Of a stretch of DNA of 64,000 bases, positions 1 to 11,416 are shown in pieces (the stretch's first letter is position 1; every line of letters starts with the position of its first letter). The DNA is from Epiperipatus broadwayi (taxonomy: Eukaryota; Onychophora; Udeonychophora; Euonychophora; Peripatidae). The notes beneath the pieces are model-generated. The model saw nothing but the letters and a program-made list of their open reading frames with translations. It had not been told where the DNA came from and did not search any database. A program made the translations under genes and the position numbers. The stretch spans positions 887,501-951,500 of the forward strand of contig JAQFVV010000283.1 in the NCBI GenBank assembly GCA_028023455.1, in the 5' to 3' direction.

Positions 1-422
1 GGTGATGGGACAACACATTATGAAATGCCAGGCCGCCAAATTGCAACTCTGATGAATACTTTATATACTACTCTTAGTATCGGTTAATAATTGACCGAAT
101 TATCTACGTTAATACTTTATGAACGAGGTAAACAAATAACATTTCTAACGAATCAACCCTGAGAGCAATATTAATTAATAATAACTTAGTAACTTATTAA
201 ATCTCTTGGAGAAGAGGAAAGTCTCAACTCAATTCCACACTGTACACTAAATCTCTCAGCACTCTCCCCCATCAAAGTCACAATTAAATTTGAGTAAATT
301 TAAATTATTTCCTTGCCCATCATCATCATCACAGTTCATCTGTCTACCATGCTATCGATCATACTTTAGTTTTGCAAATATTAACAACTGCTAATTATAA
401 ACTTATTTTCTTTATTTTCTGA
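1..422. other. AT-rich DNA, no gene seen
   Basis: No convincing reading frame, RNA gene or repeat boundary was found. The first 60 bases are less AT-rich than the rest but short and unassignable. Confidence 0.4.
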
Positions 423-680
423 TTAATTCCCATTCGCCAACTCTTCGCTACTATATGACGATCTCATCTCAGGGGGCTTCTGAATAGCAATGCGTGACAA
501 CTTAAATACTGATAAGAAATTATTTGTGATTTCTGAATATTCTTCCAGTGATTACAGTAATAGACGATCTTGGCTTAGTTTATCCAAGCCAATGTCCTCA
601 CTCCCGATTTTAAAATAATAAATAAACAGAATTTCTGCTATAAATATTTGCTGGTAAAATACCTTGAACGCTTCAGTTGT
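423..680 (-). pseudogene. Unidentified coding-like relic with one in-frame stop
   Basis: Read on the minus strand, this block is open for 85 codons apart from one TAA at 552-554. It has balanced amino-acid composition rather than the Asn/Ile/Lys/Phe bias of random AT-rich DNA. Readable pieces are FKVFYQQIFIAEILF, IGSEDIGLDKLSQDRLLL and, after the stop, SLEEYSEITNNFLSVFKLSR and AIQKPPEMRSSYSSEELANG. I do not recognise the family. There is no good start codon and no clear splice site. It lies on the same strand as the candidate exons at 707-774 and 2488-2539, so it may belong to the same decayed gene or to an unknown transposon. It could also be chance. Confidence 0.3.
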
Positions 681-706
681 TTAAATTTTTGATTACTAAA
701 GCTTAC

Positions 707-774
707 CTGGGAAGGTATTCGAATACAGTGAATAGAGAAGGGGTTTTATGTCCACCCACAGCATTCAATATCAC
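707..774 (-). CDS. Candidate internal exon, unidentified gene
   Basis: On the minus strand, 68 bases are open in one frame and encode VILNAVGGHKTPSLFTVFEY followed by LP and the first two bases of the next codon. The downstream donor is close to consensus (CCCAG then GTAAGC). An acceptor AG precedes it at 775-776; an alternative AG at 783-784 would add CQ plus two bases. It starts in phase 0, which matches the phase-0 end of the candidate exon at 2488-2539 upstream on the same strand. The protein is not recognised. It might instead be part of a dispersed repeat; no transcript evidence is available. Confidence 0.3.
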
Positions 775-928
775 CTGACAACCTATTGCATACAATCACC
801 TTAATTTTAGTGTTGCTAAATTTATTTGATTATGATCCACATATTTATTATCTGAGTTTGCAGTGTTTGAAATAATTTTCTCTCTTTTAATTTTTTCCAT
901 ATTTTTCATTTATTTATCACTTAGGGTA

Positions 929-1706
929 TTTTTTTTTTTAAATTTATAATAAAAACTTTATTAACAACATAAATATTTACAATTTATATAAACAAAATAT
1001 TTATAATTTATACAAGTAGTTAAACAAATAATAACCAAAACACTAAGAAATTGAAATTATTTCACTATTAAGCCAAAAAGGCTCCAGGCCATTAAACAGT
1101 TAATTCCTACTCAAGGAGGTCAACCTGTAACAGTATAATAGAAGGAGAGTCTTAAGACATCAAGCAAATGCAACTCAAAAGGGTGAAGCATGTAATAAAA
1201 TGTTTGATCAGCCTCAGGAATAAGCGACCTAGTAGAATTCTAACTTTTACTCAAAACAAATGATTATCTGATTATCTCACATAGAGTTATCCAGGGCCAC
1301 CCCAGATTTGAGTCATCGTCTTTCTAGGCAAGTATCTCTGACACTGATTGAAATAAGTTTCCCAGTCACTGTAGAGTTTTCTCATCCAGTTGAATTTCTT
1401 ATTGTCAAATATCAAAGTACATCTTATATACCATATTGTCTTAAGGGTATGCACCGTTACCATTGCATTATGGGGGTTAAATTTCTTAAAATATTGACTA
1501 AATAAAAGTTTTAAGTTGATGATTGGTCTGTGGAATACTCTAGCTCTTATCTGTCCAAATGCTGACCATTCTTCAAATAGATGCTGGAAAGTTTCATCAC
1601 CAGATTTGCATAGTAGACAGATCGGATCCAAGTTCATATGTAGCCTTTCATTTAGAACCTTAGCTGTTGGAAACAAGCCATTCATCAGTTTGAAAACAAA
1701 TTTCAA
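929..1706 (-). mobile_element. LINE 3' end, C-terminal zinc-knuckle region of a non-LTR reverse transcriptase
   Basis: A 139-codon minus-strand frame (1287-1706) matches the C-terminal part of non-LTR retrotransposon ORF2 proteins. After a FKLMNGLFPTAKVLNERLH segment comes a reverse-transcriptase-associated zinc knuckle, ICLLCKSGDETFQHLFEEW. The ligands are C30, C33 and H42, but the expected fourth cysteine (residue 47) is W. The remaining 80 residues keep the usual spacing of aromatic residues. Downstream on the minus strand is a 3' UTR with an AATAAA signal about 20 bases before a run of A's (929-940 as T's), which marks the 3' end of the retrotransposed copy. The 5' part, including the polymerase core, is missing, so this is a dead, 5'-truncated copy. 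Confidence 0.7.
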
Positions 1707-1711
1707 GTAGG

Positions 1712-2487
1712 ATTGAGGTGCGTATAAATTTTATAATGAAAGCTTTATAGGAATCTTGAATGTAATAAAATAAACTCTCAAGTACATTATCATAATGCAG
1801 TTATAAGTAATTAAAATATAATTAAATTCAAATATTAGTGTAACGATGTATGATTGATGATTGGATTTCTGGAATTTGTAGCATCCGCAAAACACTAAGA
1901 CACAGACAAGGTTTTTATTTAAAATTATAAAATTTTATTAACAGTAATAACCTGAACGTATTTATATTATTTACAAATTTCCGTAGCTCTCCCTTTTCTC
2001 GAACAGCAACAAAATGTAAAATATAAAACATTATCATATTATTAAGAAGATGGGATTCACAGCTGCTACGGAATTATCTTTCTTTTCTAACAGATGACTA
2101 TGCTGTTCTGACTATCAGTAAGCTACAGAACATACTTAATACTATAACCGACAATTATTAACTTATTATAATCTATTTTTCAATTCTAACTTCTTGAATT
2201 TTAACTCTATATTACCTTCCTTGGCACATGGTTAATGACACTGGTCATAATGAACTCTTTTAGCTAAAAAATAAACCTGTAAATGAGGTATCAATTTGAG
2301 CAAATTAATATGCCTTGATAGTCTATTTTAAATTTCTAAATATTATAAAGCATTTGCTTACACTTTCATCCCTAGATGAACTGTTCAAGCGTTAAAGAAT
2401 TAGCTCTCATATGGGTCACACTTTCACATACCCATGCATAGATAATATTCAATATCCCCAACAAAAGTAACCTTTTATTTAACTTAC
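1712..2487. other. AT-rich DNA, nothing assigned
   Basis: No reading frame or repeat boundary is supported. The stretch begins after the LINE fragment and ends at the donor site of the next candidate exon. Confidence 0.4.
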
Positions 2488-2539
2488 CAGTTCAGCGAGT
2501 ATCTGCTCTGGAGGTAATCTGGAAATTCGATGCACAGTG
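2488..2539 (-). CDS. Candidate short internal exon, unidentified gene
   Basis: On the minus strand a T-rich tract followed by GATAAG gives a plausible acceptor, and the segment ends at a near-perfect donor, CTG then GTAAGTT. The 52 bases contain one leading base and 17 open codons reading TVHRISRLPPEQILAEL. This is far from the AT-biased composition of random frames here. It ends in phase 0, compatible with the candidate exon at 707-774 on the same strand. No family is recognised. The case rests on splice signals plus composition in a very short segment, so it is suggestive only. Confidence 0.35.
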
Positions 2540-5500
2540 CTTATCACAACAACAAAAAATATTATTTTCCAAATTTGAAATTAAATTCTATAAATTTTTA
2601 TTGGTTTGTAACCAGTTATGTAAAGCTAAGCCAGGCATGATACATCACTACAATAGATTGTACTTTAACTCTTCCATGCCATAAAGAAACAATGAACTGA
2701 TTCTATGACGCTACCAGCAATATTAACAATATTTACTCTTACTATTCTTCAAACAAATATACACCCATAAGGAAAAAGAATTCGGAATCAGCAATGATCC
2801 ATAAACAAGAGAGCACCTTTTCATAGGGGCTGAGACATGCTAGGACTAGTCATTAGGCATTCAAACATGGACGGGCTTGCACAAAGCACTATTGCCAATT
2901 AACACAGAAATCATCTTACGGTGTAACATGAACATAGGGTGGGAAATTCATCCACAATTTCTAATTACTTCAAATTTTACTAACTAATTAATGAGCGATG
3001 CTCCAGCTCAACTGACCAGGTGGTGTTGGCACAACCAACCTCAAGCATATAAGGGTCATACATCAATCTACCCACATATATGAGAATTTAAATCTAACTT
3101 CTAACACAAAATATTGCACCGATGTATTAGCCAATAATTTTACAAGCTTAAATACACTTACACATAAAATCAATTTATATCTTTAATAAGTAGAAATAAG
3201 AAATGGGCATCGTTCATATAATAATTTTCTCTCAACTGGGACAAGGCTATCTCCTTCTATCAACAATGTGTATTCAAAGATAAAAATATATCAATTTATT
3301 ATAACTAAATTTTAAAATAATAAACCATTCTAATAAACATCTTATACATTATATCCTCTTTTCTTCCAATACGTAAGCTTGTGGTTAAGACCTGTAGAGG
3401 TCCCTACCTTCGCATTTTCAACCGCACATGCTTTAGGTTTATTGTCTTAGTAAATATTTCTCTTTTATATCATTAGGGTAAAGCAATATTTTATTATTCC
3501 AAAGAAGGCATATTTTTAAACTACTATGCTAACTTAACTTTAAAGGAAATAAATATTTCACTAACTCTTCACTTATGCCTATAATAAATGATACTATAAT
3601 GCATTAAACAAATGGCTTATAGAAACAAATAACAGTTGATATTATAGTCTCTTTCCAATATAGTCGTCCCAAGTTCCTTTCGTATTTCTGGAGTGGTAAT
3701 TATTCTTAATGGTTCTGTGTGCACACTTTATCTAAACAAGTAATCCATAGAAATTTAAAATAATCATTTCATTAAGTAATCGGCAAGGTTTATCTATTCA
3801 GGAGCAAAGCACATTTTTCTTTTCCTTATTAGAATTTGGATTACAAATACAACATTCTTTTCAGACATACAGAAAATAATCCAGAGAGTTTTGTTTTTAA
3901 GATTCACATTATCCAATTACTGCATGACGTTTAGGTAGATGAGGCGATAATTTTCTAAACATTGATTTAATTCCTTTCAGGCAGTTTAGGTTTCTTTGTA
4001 TAGGATTTCGTTTACCATTATAATGTAATTTAACCAGCTTTATCATAATTTGTCCATGTGACGAATGAGTCCGTTCACTACTTCTTATGCTGCAAAGCAA
4101 ATTATTTGAGGTATTCTTTCACATAATTATAGCACTATATTCCTTAAAATTCTCAATGGCTTTTTGATATCTCAGTTTGATAAACATATAAAAAATTTTG
4201 GTGCCATATGATAACCATTTGATTTTCATTGATACATCAGCTTTCCAATGTATTGATGATTCAAGCAGCATTTTAGGTGGGATTTAACATATGTTCAGTT
4301 CCACAATTTTCTTTTATGATGATTATTTTCTTTCTAAATCTTTTGTAACACCAATAGTAGTATTTCTCCATCAGTAGAAATGAATAATTAAAATAAACAA
4401 CCATTAAACTTATGGTTTCTGTACTTTTCCCAAAGTAAAATTTTGTCTTCAGCCGATGTTGCATTACTTTTCAATTAGTTGTGGCCATGATGGTCGTATA
4501 AAAAATCATAATGATGATTAAAGGAAGAATTAATATATGCCTGATGTGGGAAGTTTAAGCACATATATTTTCACAATAATCCAAATTTTGATTTAAGTTT
4601 TCAGTGAGAGATTGAGCCAGGAAGGATGGTAAAACTTACTCTATATTAGTTTAAGTTAGGATTTCAAACCCGAACAGAATTATACCTCAGACAAAATGAA
4701 AAGAAGCTCCCTCCCAGAAAATGGCTGAGTTTTTAAGTCATGTCCTGTAAATCAATCTCTAACTGTCAATTAAATAATATACCCTAATTTTAATTGGCTA
4801 TTTATTATTGTTTTTAACTTAATTATTCACATTTGGACAGAAATCATGTGGTTTTTGCTGGATCTTTTCCTGCTTCTAGTGGAAAACCACTTGAAAGAAC
4901 AAAATGAAAAACTTTTATTAAATAAAAAAAAATACATAGCAGACTGAATTTGAACTCAAGATTTTGAATGAGAACTAGCTGATATGGATATGAAATTAAA
5001 ACAAAATAATTGCTTTTTCAATAAGCTTTCTGATGATACCACACATGCCCAGTAACAATTAATAGTTATTTTTACAATTAAAATTTTGCTTGCATTCAGT
5101 TCACGCACCTCACACACACACGATTCTGCTGGACAGTTTTAATGCTTTAATTTAACCCTCAATCTCCTATACAAATTTCTTCCAATAAATGTTCTATAGC
5201 TAAAATTTTACTCTCCCAATCGATACTGTTTTCATCAGCCAATTTCTTACTAACTTGAAATCATATTTACTTCATAAATATTTATTACCCCTTTCTGATC
5301 CATCGAAATTATTAATAACTACCAACAAAACAATTTTAACAAATAAACTATATTAATTTTGACCGTTTATAACGCTTTAAATCCCTATTACATTTACGTT
5401 ATAAATAAACGATTTTTATTTCAAGCGTTTATGAATGAGATTTTATTACATATCAAATAATTCATGAAAGTCTATTCAAACTTTTATTTTAATTTAAAAT

Positions 5501-6200
5501 TAATACTCTTTAAATAATTTTATATCAAATTTAATGCATTTTATGAGAAAAATTTTGATCTAAATTAATGTTAACAAAACCAGCTTCCAACTAAGGAAGC
5601 TTCGGGTGAAGACCCAAAGGTTTCAATATATATAACTTTCCCATTTTTGCTGGTTGGGTGATTTTTCTTTCATGTAGCTTGTCTATAATCAACTCATCAA
5701 TCCAGCAAAGATATAGTGCCACATCTACTGAAACTGAAGAATATATTTTCATATATTCTTGCCACCATATTTTCAAAATTTTACTGAATCATCTTAAACG
5801 AAATTTTTCTAATGATATTATGTTACATCTGTAGTGCTTTCAAAACTCATTTCCATACAATAAATTGGATTAAAATAACAGGTCTATATAACTAATTTAG
5901 ATGAAATAGTTATATTACTATGATGTAATATATTATCTTAGGGCCATTTTATGTTAGGTTGCATGATATTTAAGGCACCTGAATGGCATGATTAAGAAGT
6001 CAAAGATTTGAAGAAACTTGAAGGCAATATAATTATTTTACTATCTAATTTTATCTTACTACCCTGTTCAAATGAGACATCTGTTTGGTAATTTGATAAC
6101 TGTCCTATATACGTTATCAGTAAAATGATTTATTATTTAAAACATTAATATCATTGTAGCATTAATGCATTGTTATGGTAAGAATACAGATTATGCAACA
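2540..6200. other. Long AT-rich intergenic or intronic stretch
   Basis: No gene is supported. A minus-strand block near 3650-3735 reads EPLRIITTPEIRKELGTTIL but lacks a good donor. A segment at 3400-3450 has a possible donor only. The 60-odd codon frames at 3909-4100 and 4273-4464 (minus) and 5591-5776 (minus) show no recognisable motif and look like chance. Confidence 0.4.
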
Positions 6201-6214
6201 TAGGAGGCATTAGT

Positions 6215-6410
6215 GAATAATATTTCTGCAATGTAATTTTCATTACGCCACTGTTGTGTAAGTTAGGGACTGATTTCTATCGACTTTTAATAGCTTGTGG
6301 AGGGGTGTGATCATAAACACATAACCAAATACATGTGAAAAGGATTTATGATCACCAAGAAGCATATTTTGTGTTGGTCAGATCACAGTCTCTTACACAT
6401 ATCTTTATCA
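6215..6410 (-). repeat. Family C repeat remnant
   Basis: Shares with 58960-59235 and 59870-60290 a block running from the CTGCAATGTAATTTTCATTAC region, through GGGACTGATTTCTATCGAC, to the ACATGTGAAAAGGATTTATGA region. The end that in other copies holds the degenerate hammerhead core is partly deleted here (GTGTTGGTCAGATCACAGTC). The tetranucleotide tract at 6421 sits immediately next to it, and sequence like the family's outer end resumes at about 6750. Confidence 0.55.
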
Positions 6411-6418
6411 TTGTTTAG

Positions 6419-6747
<329 letters not shown>

Positions 6748-6799
6748 TACAGTTTAATTGACAAGTGTCAAATATATTGCTCTCACAATTTTGACACAA

Positions 6800-7790
6800 A
6801 TCATTTAATAAAAGTATATTAATACTGTAGGCATTAATTCATATTCAACTTTTATGAAGCAATAAAGATTATTATTTATTTTTTTAACCAGTATGCAACA
6901 TTATTAAACTATCAAACACAATCTAAATTCAAATCCATCTCAGTTATTAAATGTCAGAAAAAGAAAATGATTACCTTGAGCAACGCGCAGGAAAATGAAA
7001 ATCAAAAAAGTGGAAAATATTAAAAAAATACATAGTATTTATGTAATAAATTGTTTTTACTCTTCACCAATAAAAATTGTGAATATTTATCTAAGTTTAG
7101 ATTTTCCCTAATTTAAAGTTAATAAGCAAAAGTCATTTATGTTTAAGCATGGCACCGAAGCAGTTTACGAATTTGGCTGTTAGAAGTATGAAAAAGGAAA
7201 TACGGAATGGTTTAGATTTGGGCAATATTGTGAAAGAATTTTCAAATATGAAAGCAAAAAGGTAAATTTATAAGCATTGAAATTGTAAATGTAAATATTT
7301 AATTGTCCTTTCACTTGTTTCCATGTTTTTTATAATAAATTATTTAAAATGATTTAGAGGGGATGGCTAAAAAAATTTGCATCTGGGCAATAGAAACTCA
7401 TGGCAGAGACTGACCCTGCCTTTTAATTATAGCATCAATATATGAAATCCTTTGCTAACAGACTTGCCTATAAAGTGTATTTTATGGTGAAACAGATGTC
7501 ATTTACATTATAAAGATTAGCTTAATGACATTATAAAGAAGTCATATTAATTACTTTCATTGAGTTTAAAATGTAATTTATTATGCTAAAGCCAAATTAA
7601 ATATCGTTTTAGTTGTTTTTGGTTAGTTTGAATCCAAAGTTTGTTATAGATAAGTTGTAGTAATCTCCGTGAAGATTTTGTATAAAACCAATAGAAAACT
7701 GACAGGTCCATAATTTATATCTTTATTCTTCTTAAATAGTACTATTGCATTCTTTTAATCATTTTCTTCATCTTTATCATTTAGACTCAC
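6800..7790. other. AT-rich DNA, no feature supported
   Basis: Only AT-rich sequence was seen. No frame of interest and no clear repeat boundary. Confidence 0.4.
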
Positions 7791-8091
7791 GGTGTATAGA
7801 TTTGCCTGCAGTTTTTTTTATTTCTTCATTTGATTCTTCTATAGTATCTATAATAATTCTATCATTTCTTGGAGCTGTTCACTTCTTCCTAGGTTTAAGT
7901 ATATGTCTCCGCTTTTCTTTTAAAAGGTATGACAATTCAAAAGATGTAGTAATTGTAATGATTAGTTTGTTTTCTTGTTTATTACTGCATGATCTTTGTA
8001 GAATTCTTCCACATATTTCGTGATATAGTCTCTCTTTAATAATATTTTCATTTGTTCTTATCTCTGAAATTGTTTTTTTTTTCAATATCAA
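7791..8091 (-). pseudogene. Unassigned coding-like relic, possibly retroelement
   Basis: A minus-strand frame of 70 codons (7879-8091) reads on after a stop as APRNDRIIIDTIEESNEEIK, giving about 100 codons of charged, helix-like sequence. The composition suggests the linker between endonuclease and polymerase of a retroelement, but no diagnostic motif is visible. It could be chance. Confidence 0.2.
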
Positions 8092-8379
8092 GCATATTGT
8101 TTACACTTTTTAAAAATTCTTTTCTATTCACAATTGCATTTTATATGTCATTATTACTTCTTTTTTATATCATATTACAGAATTTCATTTTTAAATATTT
8201 GTATATTTATTTATTTATAAATTTTCTTATATTAGTTGAAAAATTATTGATGAATTTCTACAGTATCAGCTATTTACGTTTTTAACTTATTATCTGTCTG
8301 TTAACAATTTTTTTAACAACCGCAATAAGAAACCTCCTTTTTTAAAAAAAAACAACTATATATATGTCTTATAAACTAT

Positions 8380-8643
8380 AATGTTCTTTTCACTGAATCC
8401 AATCAAATTATATACTCTCCTTTTTTTTTTTTAAAAACTTTATTTCTCTTATCAACCATATATACATATTCACATCTTTAACATACAAAGTTTCGACTCC
8501 AGAAAAAAACAGAGAGAAAAACGTGGTCGAAACGTTGGATATTAAATATGTGAATATGTATATATGGTTGATAAAAGAAATAAAATTTTTAAAAAGAAAA
8601 AAGGAGAGTATATAATTTGATTGGATTCAACGAAAAGAACATT
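8380..8643. repeat. Near-perfect 260 bp foldback with a GTCGAAACG core
   Basis: The left arm runs from AATGTTCTTTTCACTGAATC through TTATCAACCATATATACATA. The right arm is its reverse complement, ending in CGAAAAGAACATT. Arms are about 110 bases with few mismatches. The centre (about 8495-8535) carries GTTTCGAC on one side and GTCGAAACG on the other, the same core as the hairpin at 58419-58630. The GAAACG part resembles the GAAA-stem III segment of hammerhead ribozymes in Penelope-like elements, but the CTGANGA box is missing here. Confidence 0.85.
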
Positions 8644-8970
8644 AGACTATTTATTTTTCTATTTTCAAAATATTTTGATATTTTACACTGATTAGCGAAT
8701 TAAAATTAAAATTCATTTAAATGTTTTTGAAAGTTAGAAATATTGATTGTTAATACTGATTTTTTAATTCTATTTGTCTTTCTAGTTTTGTATTAACATA
8801 TATCCTACATTTTACTAATTGGTGATCACATCCTATTTTGAATCTATTAAGAGCATTCCAGTCTTGAAATATATATTCTCCGTTAGTCAAAATATAATCC
8901 AGTTCTGATGTGTCTTTATTTTGATGCATTTCAATTTAGCATTTTTCTTATAAGATACAATTCGTAATAT

Positions 8971-9590
8971 AAGATTTGAAATACAGGTATTCTTATACCT
9001 GAAACTTAATTGTAAATAAAGGGGATTTGAACTCAGACTTTCAAGCAATCTTCAACTATCCACACCATCTCATACTACTGATACACATGACCACACATAT
9101 AGAAAAGATAAATAATCCCCAATATACGTATTTCAGGCTGAACCAGAACTCATCAGTTGTTCCAGATTATCATCTCCCACACTTATATATAATCAGTGCT
9201 CAGTTTATATTAAGATAAAATCTTTATACTTTAATGGACGGGCTTCAATCTACTCCAACATCCAACTCTTCAGCCATCCATTCTATTGAAAATCTGATGA
9301 TAGAATGCCCAAATCCCATGCTGATGCCAATATTGTTGTAATGCCCAGGTTGATTTCAAATAACTCTGATTCCTCATTTATAGGACAGTATCCATTTAAA
9401 TACATAGAAGAAGGATAGGTAGAATGCAGGCTTAATGTGTAAGATTTGAAATGCAGGCATTCTTATACCTGGAACTTAATTGTAAATATAGGGGATTTGA
9501 ACTCAGACTTTTAAGCAACCTTCAACTACCCACACTATCTCATACTACCCATGACTACACACATATAGAAAAGATAAATAATCACTAATA
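8971..9590 (-). mobile_element. Family B hammerhead repeat: full unit plus truncated second unit, head to tail
   Basis: Two direct copies start at AAGATTTGAA (8971 and 9441), period 470 bp. In minus-strand orientation each carries a tRNA-like B box (GAGTTCAAATCCCC, complement at 9021-9034) and an upstream A-box-like TATCAGTAGTATGAG. In unit 1 a hammerhead core lies upstream of these boxes at 9111-9171, with about 240 bp of family leader (to about 9420) before it. Unit 2 breaks off at about 9590, inside the ribozyme's downstream flank. The next copy starts there in the opposite orientation, making an inverted junction. Confidence 0.75.
9111..9171 (-). ncRNA. Hammerhead ribozyme motif, family B (partly decayed)
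   Basis: On the minus strand: outer stem I strand GATAATC, then ACAA, the box CTGATGA, stem II, GAAA, self-complementary stem III TAC/GTA, and the UA site followed by TTGG. Stem II has two substitutions (GTTCTG against CAGCCT), so folding is weakened. Core bases CTGATGA and GAAA are intact. By analogy with animal type I hammerheads, the very short stem III would favour cleavage as a dimer. Confidence 0.55.
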
Positions 9591-9917
9591 TATTGGCATG
9601 AACATGGTATTTGGACATTCTATCATAAGATTTTCAATAGTATGGATGGCAGAAGAGTTGAAGTTGGAGTAGATTGAAGCCTGTCCATTAAAGTATAAAG
9701 ATTTGCTGTCTTAATATAAACTGAGCACTGATTATATACGTGTGTGGGAGATGATAATCTGGATGAACTGATGAGTGCTGGTTCAGCATGAAATACAATA
9801 TTGATGATTATTTATCTTTTCTACATGTGTATGGTCATGTGTATCAGTGGTATGAGATAGTGTGGATAGTTGAAGATTGCTTGAAAGTCTGAGTTCAAAT
9901 CCCCTACATTTATAATT
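9591..9917 (+). mobile_element. Family B hammerhead repeat, plus orientation
   Basis: A family B copy in the opposite orientation to 8971-9590. In order: leader with AAGTTGGAGTAGATTGAAGC, GCACTGATTATATACGTGTG, the hammerhead (9753-9812), the A-box-like TGTATCAGTGGT (9839-9850), and the B-box-like GAGTTCAAATCCCC (9891-9904). A and B boxes are about 50 bases apart, as in a tRNA gene. Together with the neighbouring minus-strand copies it forms a large imperfect palindrome. Confidence 0.75.
9753..9812 (+). ncRNA. Hammerhead ribozyme motif, family B
   Basis: CTGATGA at 9768-9774 and GAAA at 9790-9793 enclose stem II GTGCTG/CAGCAT with loop GTT. Stem I forms from GATAATC and the downstream GATTATT, with the inner part weakened here (GATGAA against TTGAT). 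Stem III has lost one base compared with other copies (TACAATA against TACGTATA), so this copy is probably less active or inactive. Confidence 0.6.
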
Positions 9918-9919
9918 CT

Positions 9920-10170
9920 TATAGTTTTTTTGAGTGCAGATTTCATAAATCTATGACCTCTTTCATTTTTGTCACTATAGAAAAATGTATACTTCATCAT
10001 ACACAATTATAGCATAAAGTCTTCCATAACAATTTTAAAATGATGTGATCAAAATCATTTTGTACATCTACATAAAAATCTTTTTCATCTTCATCACATT
10101 GAAAACTAGTTAGAGCAAAACATGAATCATTGGCAATTGGAATCTGCCATTAAATTGAATACTTAATTGT
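9920..10170 (-). pseudogene. LINE endonuclease-domain relic
   Basis: Minus-strand fragments resemble the apurinic endonuclease domain of non-LTR retrotransposons. One (about 10060-10125) reads DEDEKDFYVDVQNDFDHI, like the segment before the GDFN motif. Another (about 9920-9990) reads DKNERGHRFMKSALKKTIRI, matching the part where N-x-N-G-x-R-F is usual. The intervening GDFN segment is not readable and frames are broken. The fragment abuts the family B copy. Confidence 0.45.
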
Positions 10171-11077
10171 GTTACTCTATCAAATATATCACCAATCTCC
10201 ACTGTGCCATTCTTTCACTTTTATCTATAATAAATCCCATAACCTTGTTTTTTAATATTTGTGACTTTATAATAAAATTTGTATTCAGTTTTCCAAGTCA
10301 ATTGTCTCATCTTTTTTATAAATTCGAACATTGTTCCATTTAATATTAGACATTTTTTGCCAATTTGTGCAATCGTCCTTTATCTGAATTTGAACTATAA
10401 TTGTAGGTCATTAAATAAAAAGTCATCGTCAAATGGCCATTTGATCCACAGTCAAGGAATTTTGGCTGCCCAACTTCTGCCTTCATTGACTACTTTATAG
10501 TTATCTGGGAATAAGAGCCCAATTTGGTTTTGTTGGTCATGGTGGTAAATATTTCAATAAAAGATCAATCCCATTCATATTCATTGTCTTCAGGTAAAAC
10601 TTAATAGATGCTTGAGTCAAAAACTATCAGGTAGCTGAGAAAATCATACTGTTTCTTGATGTTAAACTTGAAGATAAAAGTCAATAAACTCCTTACTCTG
10701 ACCAATGATGTTTGTGAGCAGTCCAATTCAATTCATATACCATGTCAAAAATCACATAATAATAATTTGCAATGGCAAACATGTATGGAGTGGGCATTAT
10801 TATTATGTGCCTTGGTTCCTTTAAGGGCTCAAAGAGGAATTAAAATGTCTCTTTTAAGTTAACAGCAAGCTCTTATTTGTAGTCACTCAGATATAATAAA
10901 AATAAATATGCCAATTTAAAGATATATAAGATTCTTGAAAGCATTAGAAATTTAAAATTACCTTGTAAAAAAAAGTATAAAACTGAATTTGCTTTCGTAA
11001 TGTCAATGGCTTACTTAAATATTTACTCCTATTATTGTAGTGTCAATTTATAAGCCTTAAAAATAGTGGGTTCAACA
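10171..11077. other. AT-rich DNA with possible further LINE debris
   Basis: The minus strand at 10230-10500 contains short coding-like pieces that could continue the LINE endonuclease relic upstream, but none carries a diagnostic motif. No other feature is supported. Confidence 0.3.
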
Positions 11078-11416
11078 ATATCACATAGCATAATCACCAT
11101 TTCATATGCTTACCCATGATGTTAATAATACTAAACTCTCCATAAAGTAGTGCCACCAACTGCAAAATTTCATAAATAATGGATTCAGGAAGGTTTGTGC
11201 ATAAAATCCCTATCTAGTGCCTACTCATCCAACATCCCCAGACAAGGCTCCTCACTGATGAAATCCACAAGCTAAAAACTAGTCAATGGATGTTGAATGA
11301 GTAGGCACTAGATAAGGATTTTATACTAAACCTTTATGCATCCATTGATTATGAAAGCTTGCACTTGGTGGCACTACTGTGGAAAGTATGGTACTCTTAT
11401 TAATATCACATAGGTT
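11078..11416. mobile_element. Family A foldback repeat with decayed hammerhead
   Basis: The arms are inverted copies: left ATAAAGTAGTGCCACC and CCCTATCTAGTGCCTACTCA; right TGAGTAGGCACTAGATAAGG and GGTGGCACTACTGTGG. The centre (11235-11300, plus) holds the family A hammerhead frame: CTCCTCA, CTGATGA at 11255-11261, loop CACAA, then ACTAGTC. GAAA has become AAAA and the 3' stem I strand is lost, so the ribozyme is dead. Confidence 0.75.

Noticed and set aside
1841-2120. TGTAACGATG start similar to 23950
   Set aside because: Similarity fades after a few bases of AT-rich sequence; no target-site duplication or partner copy.
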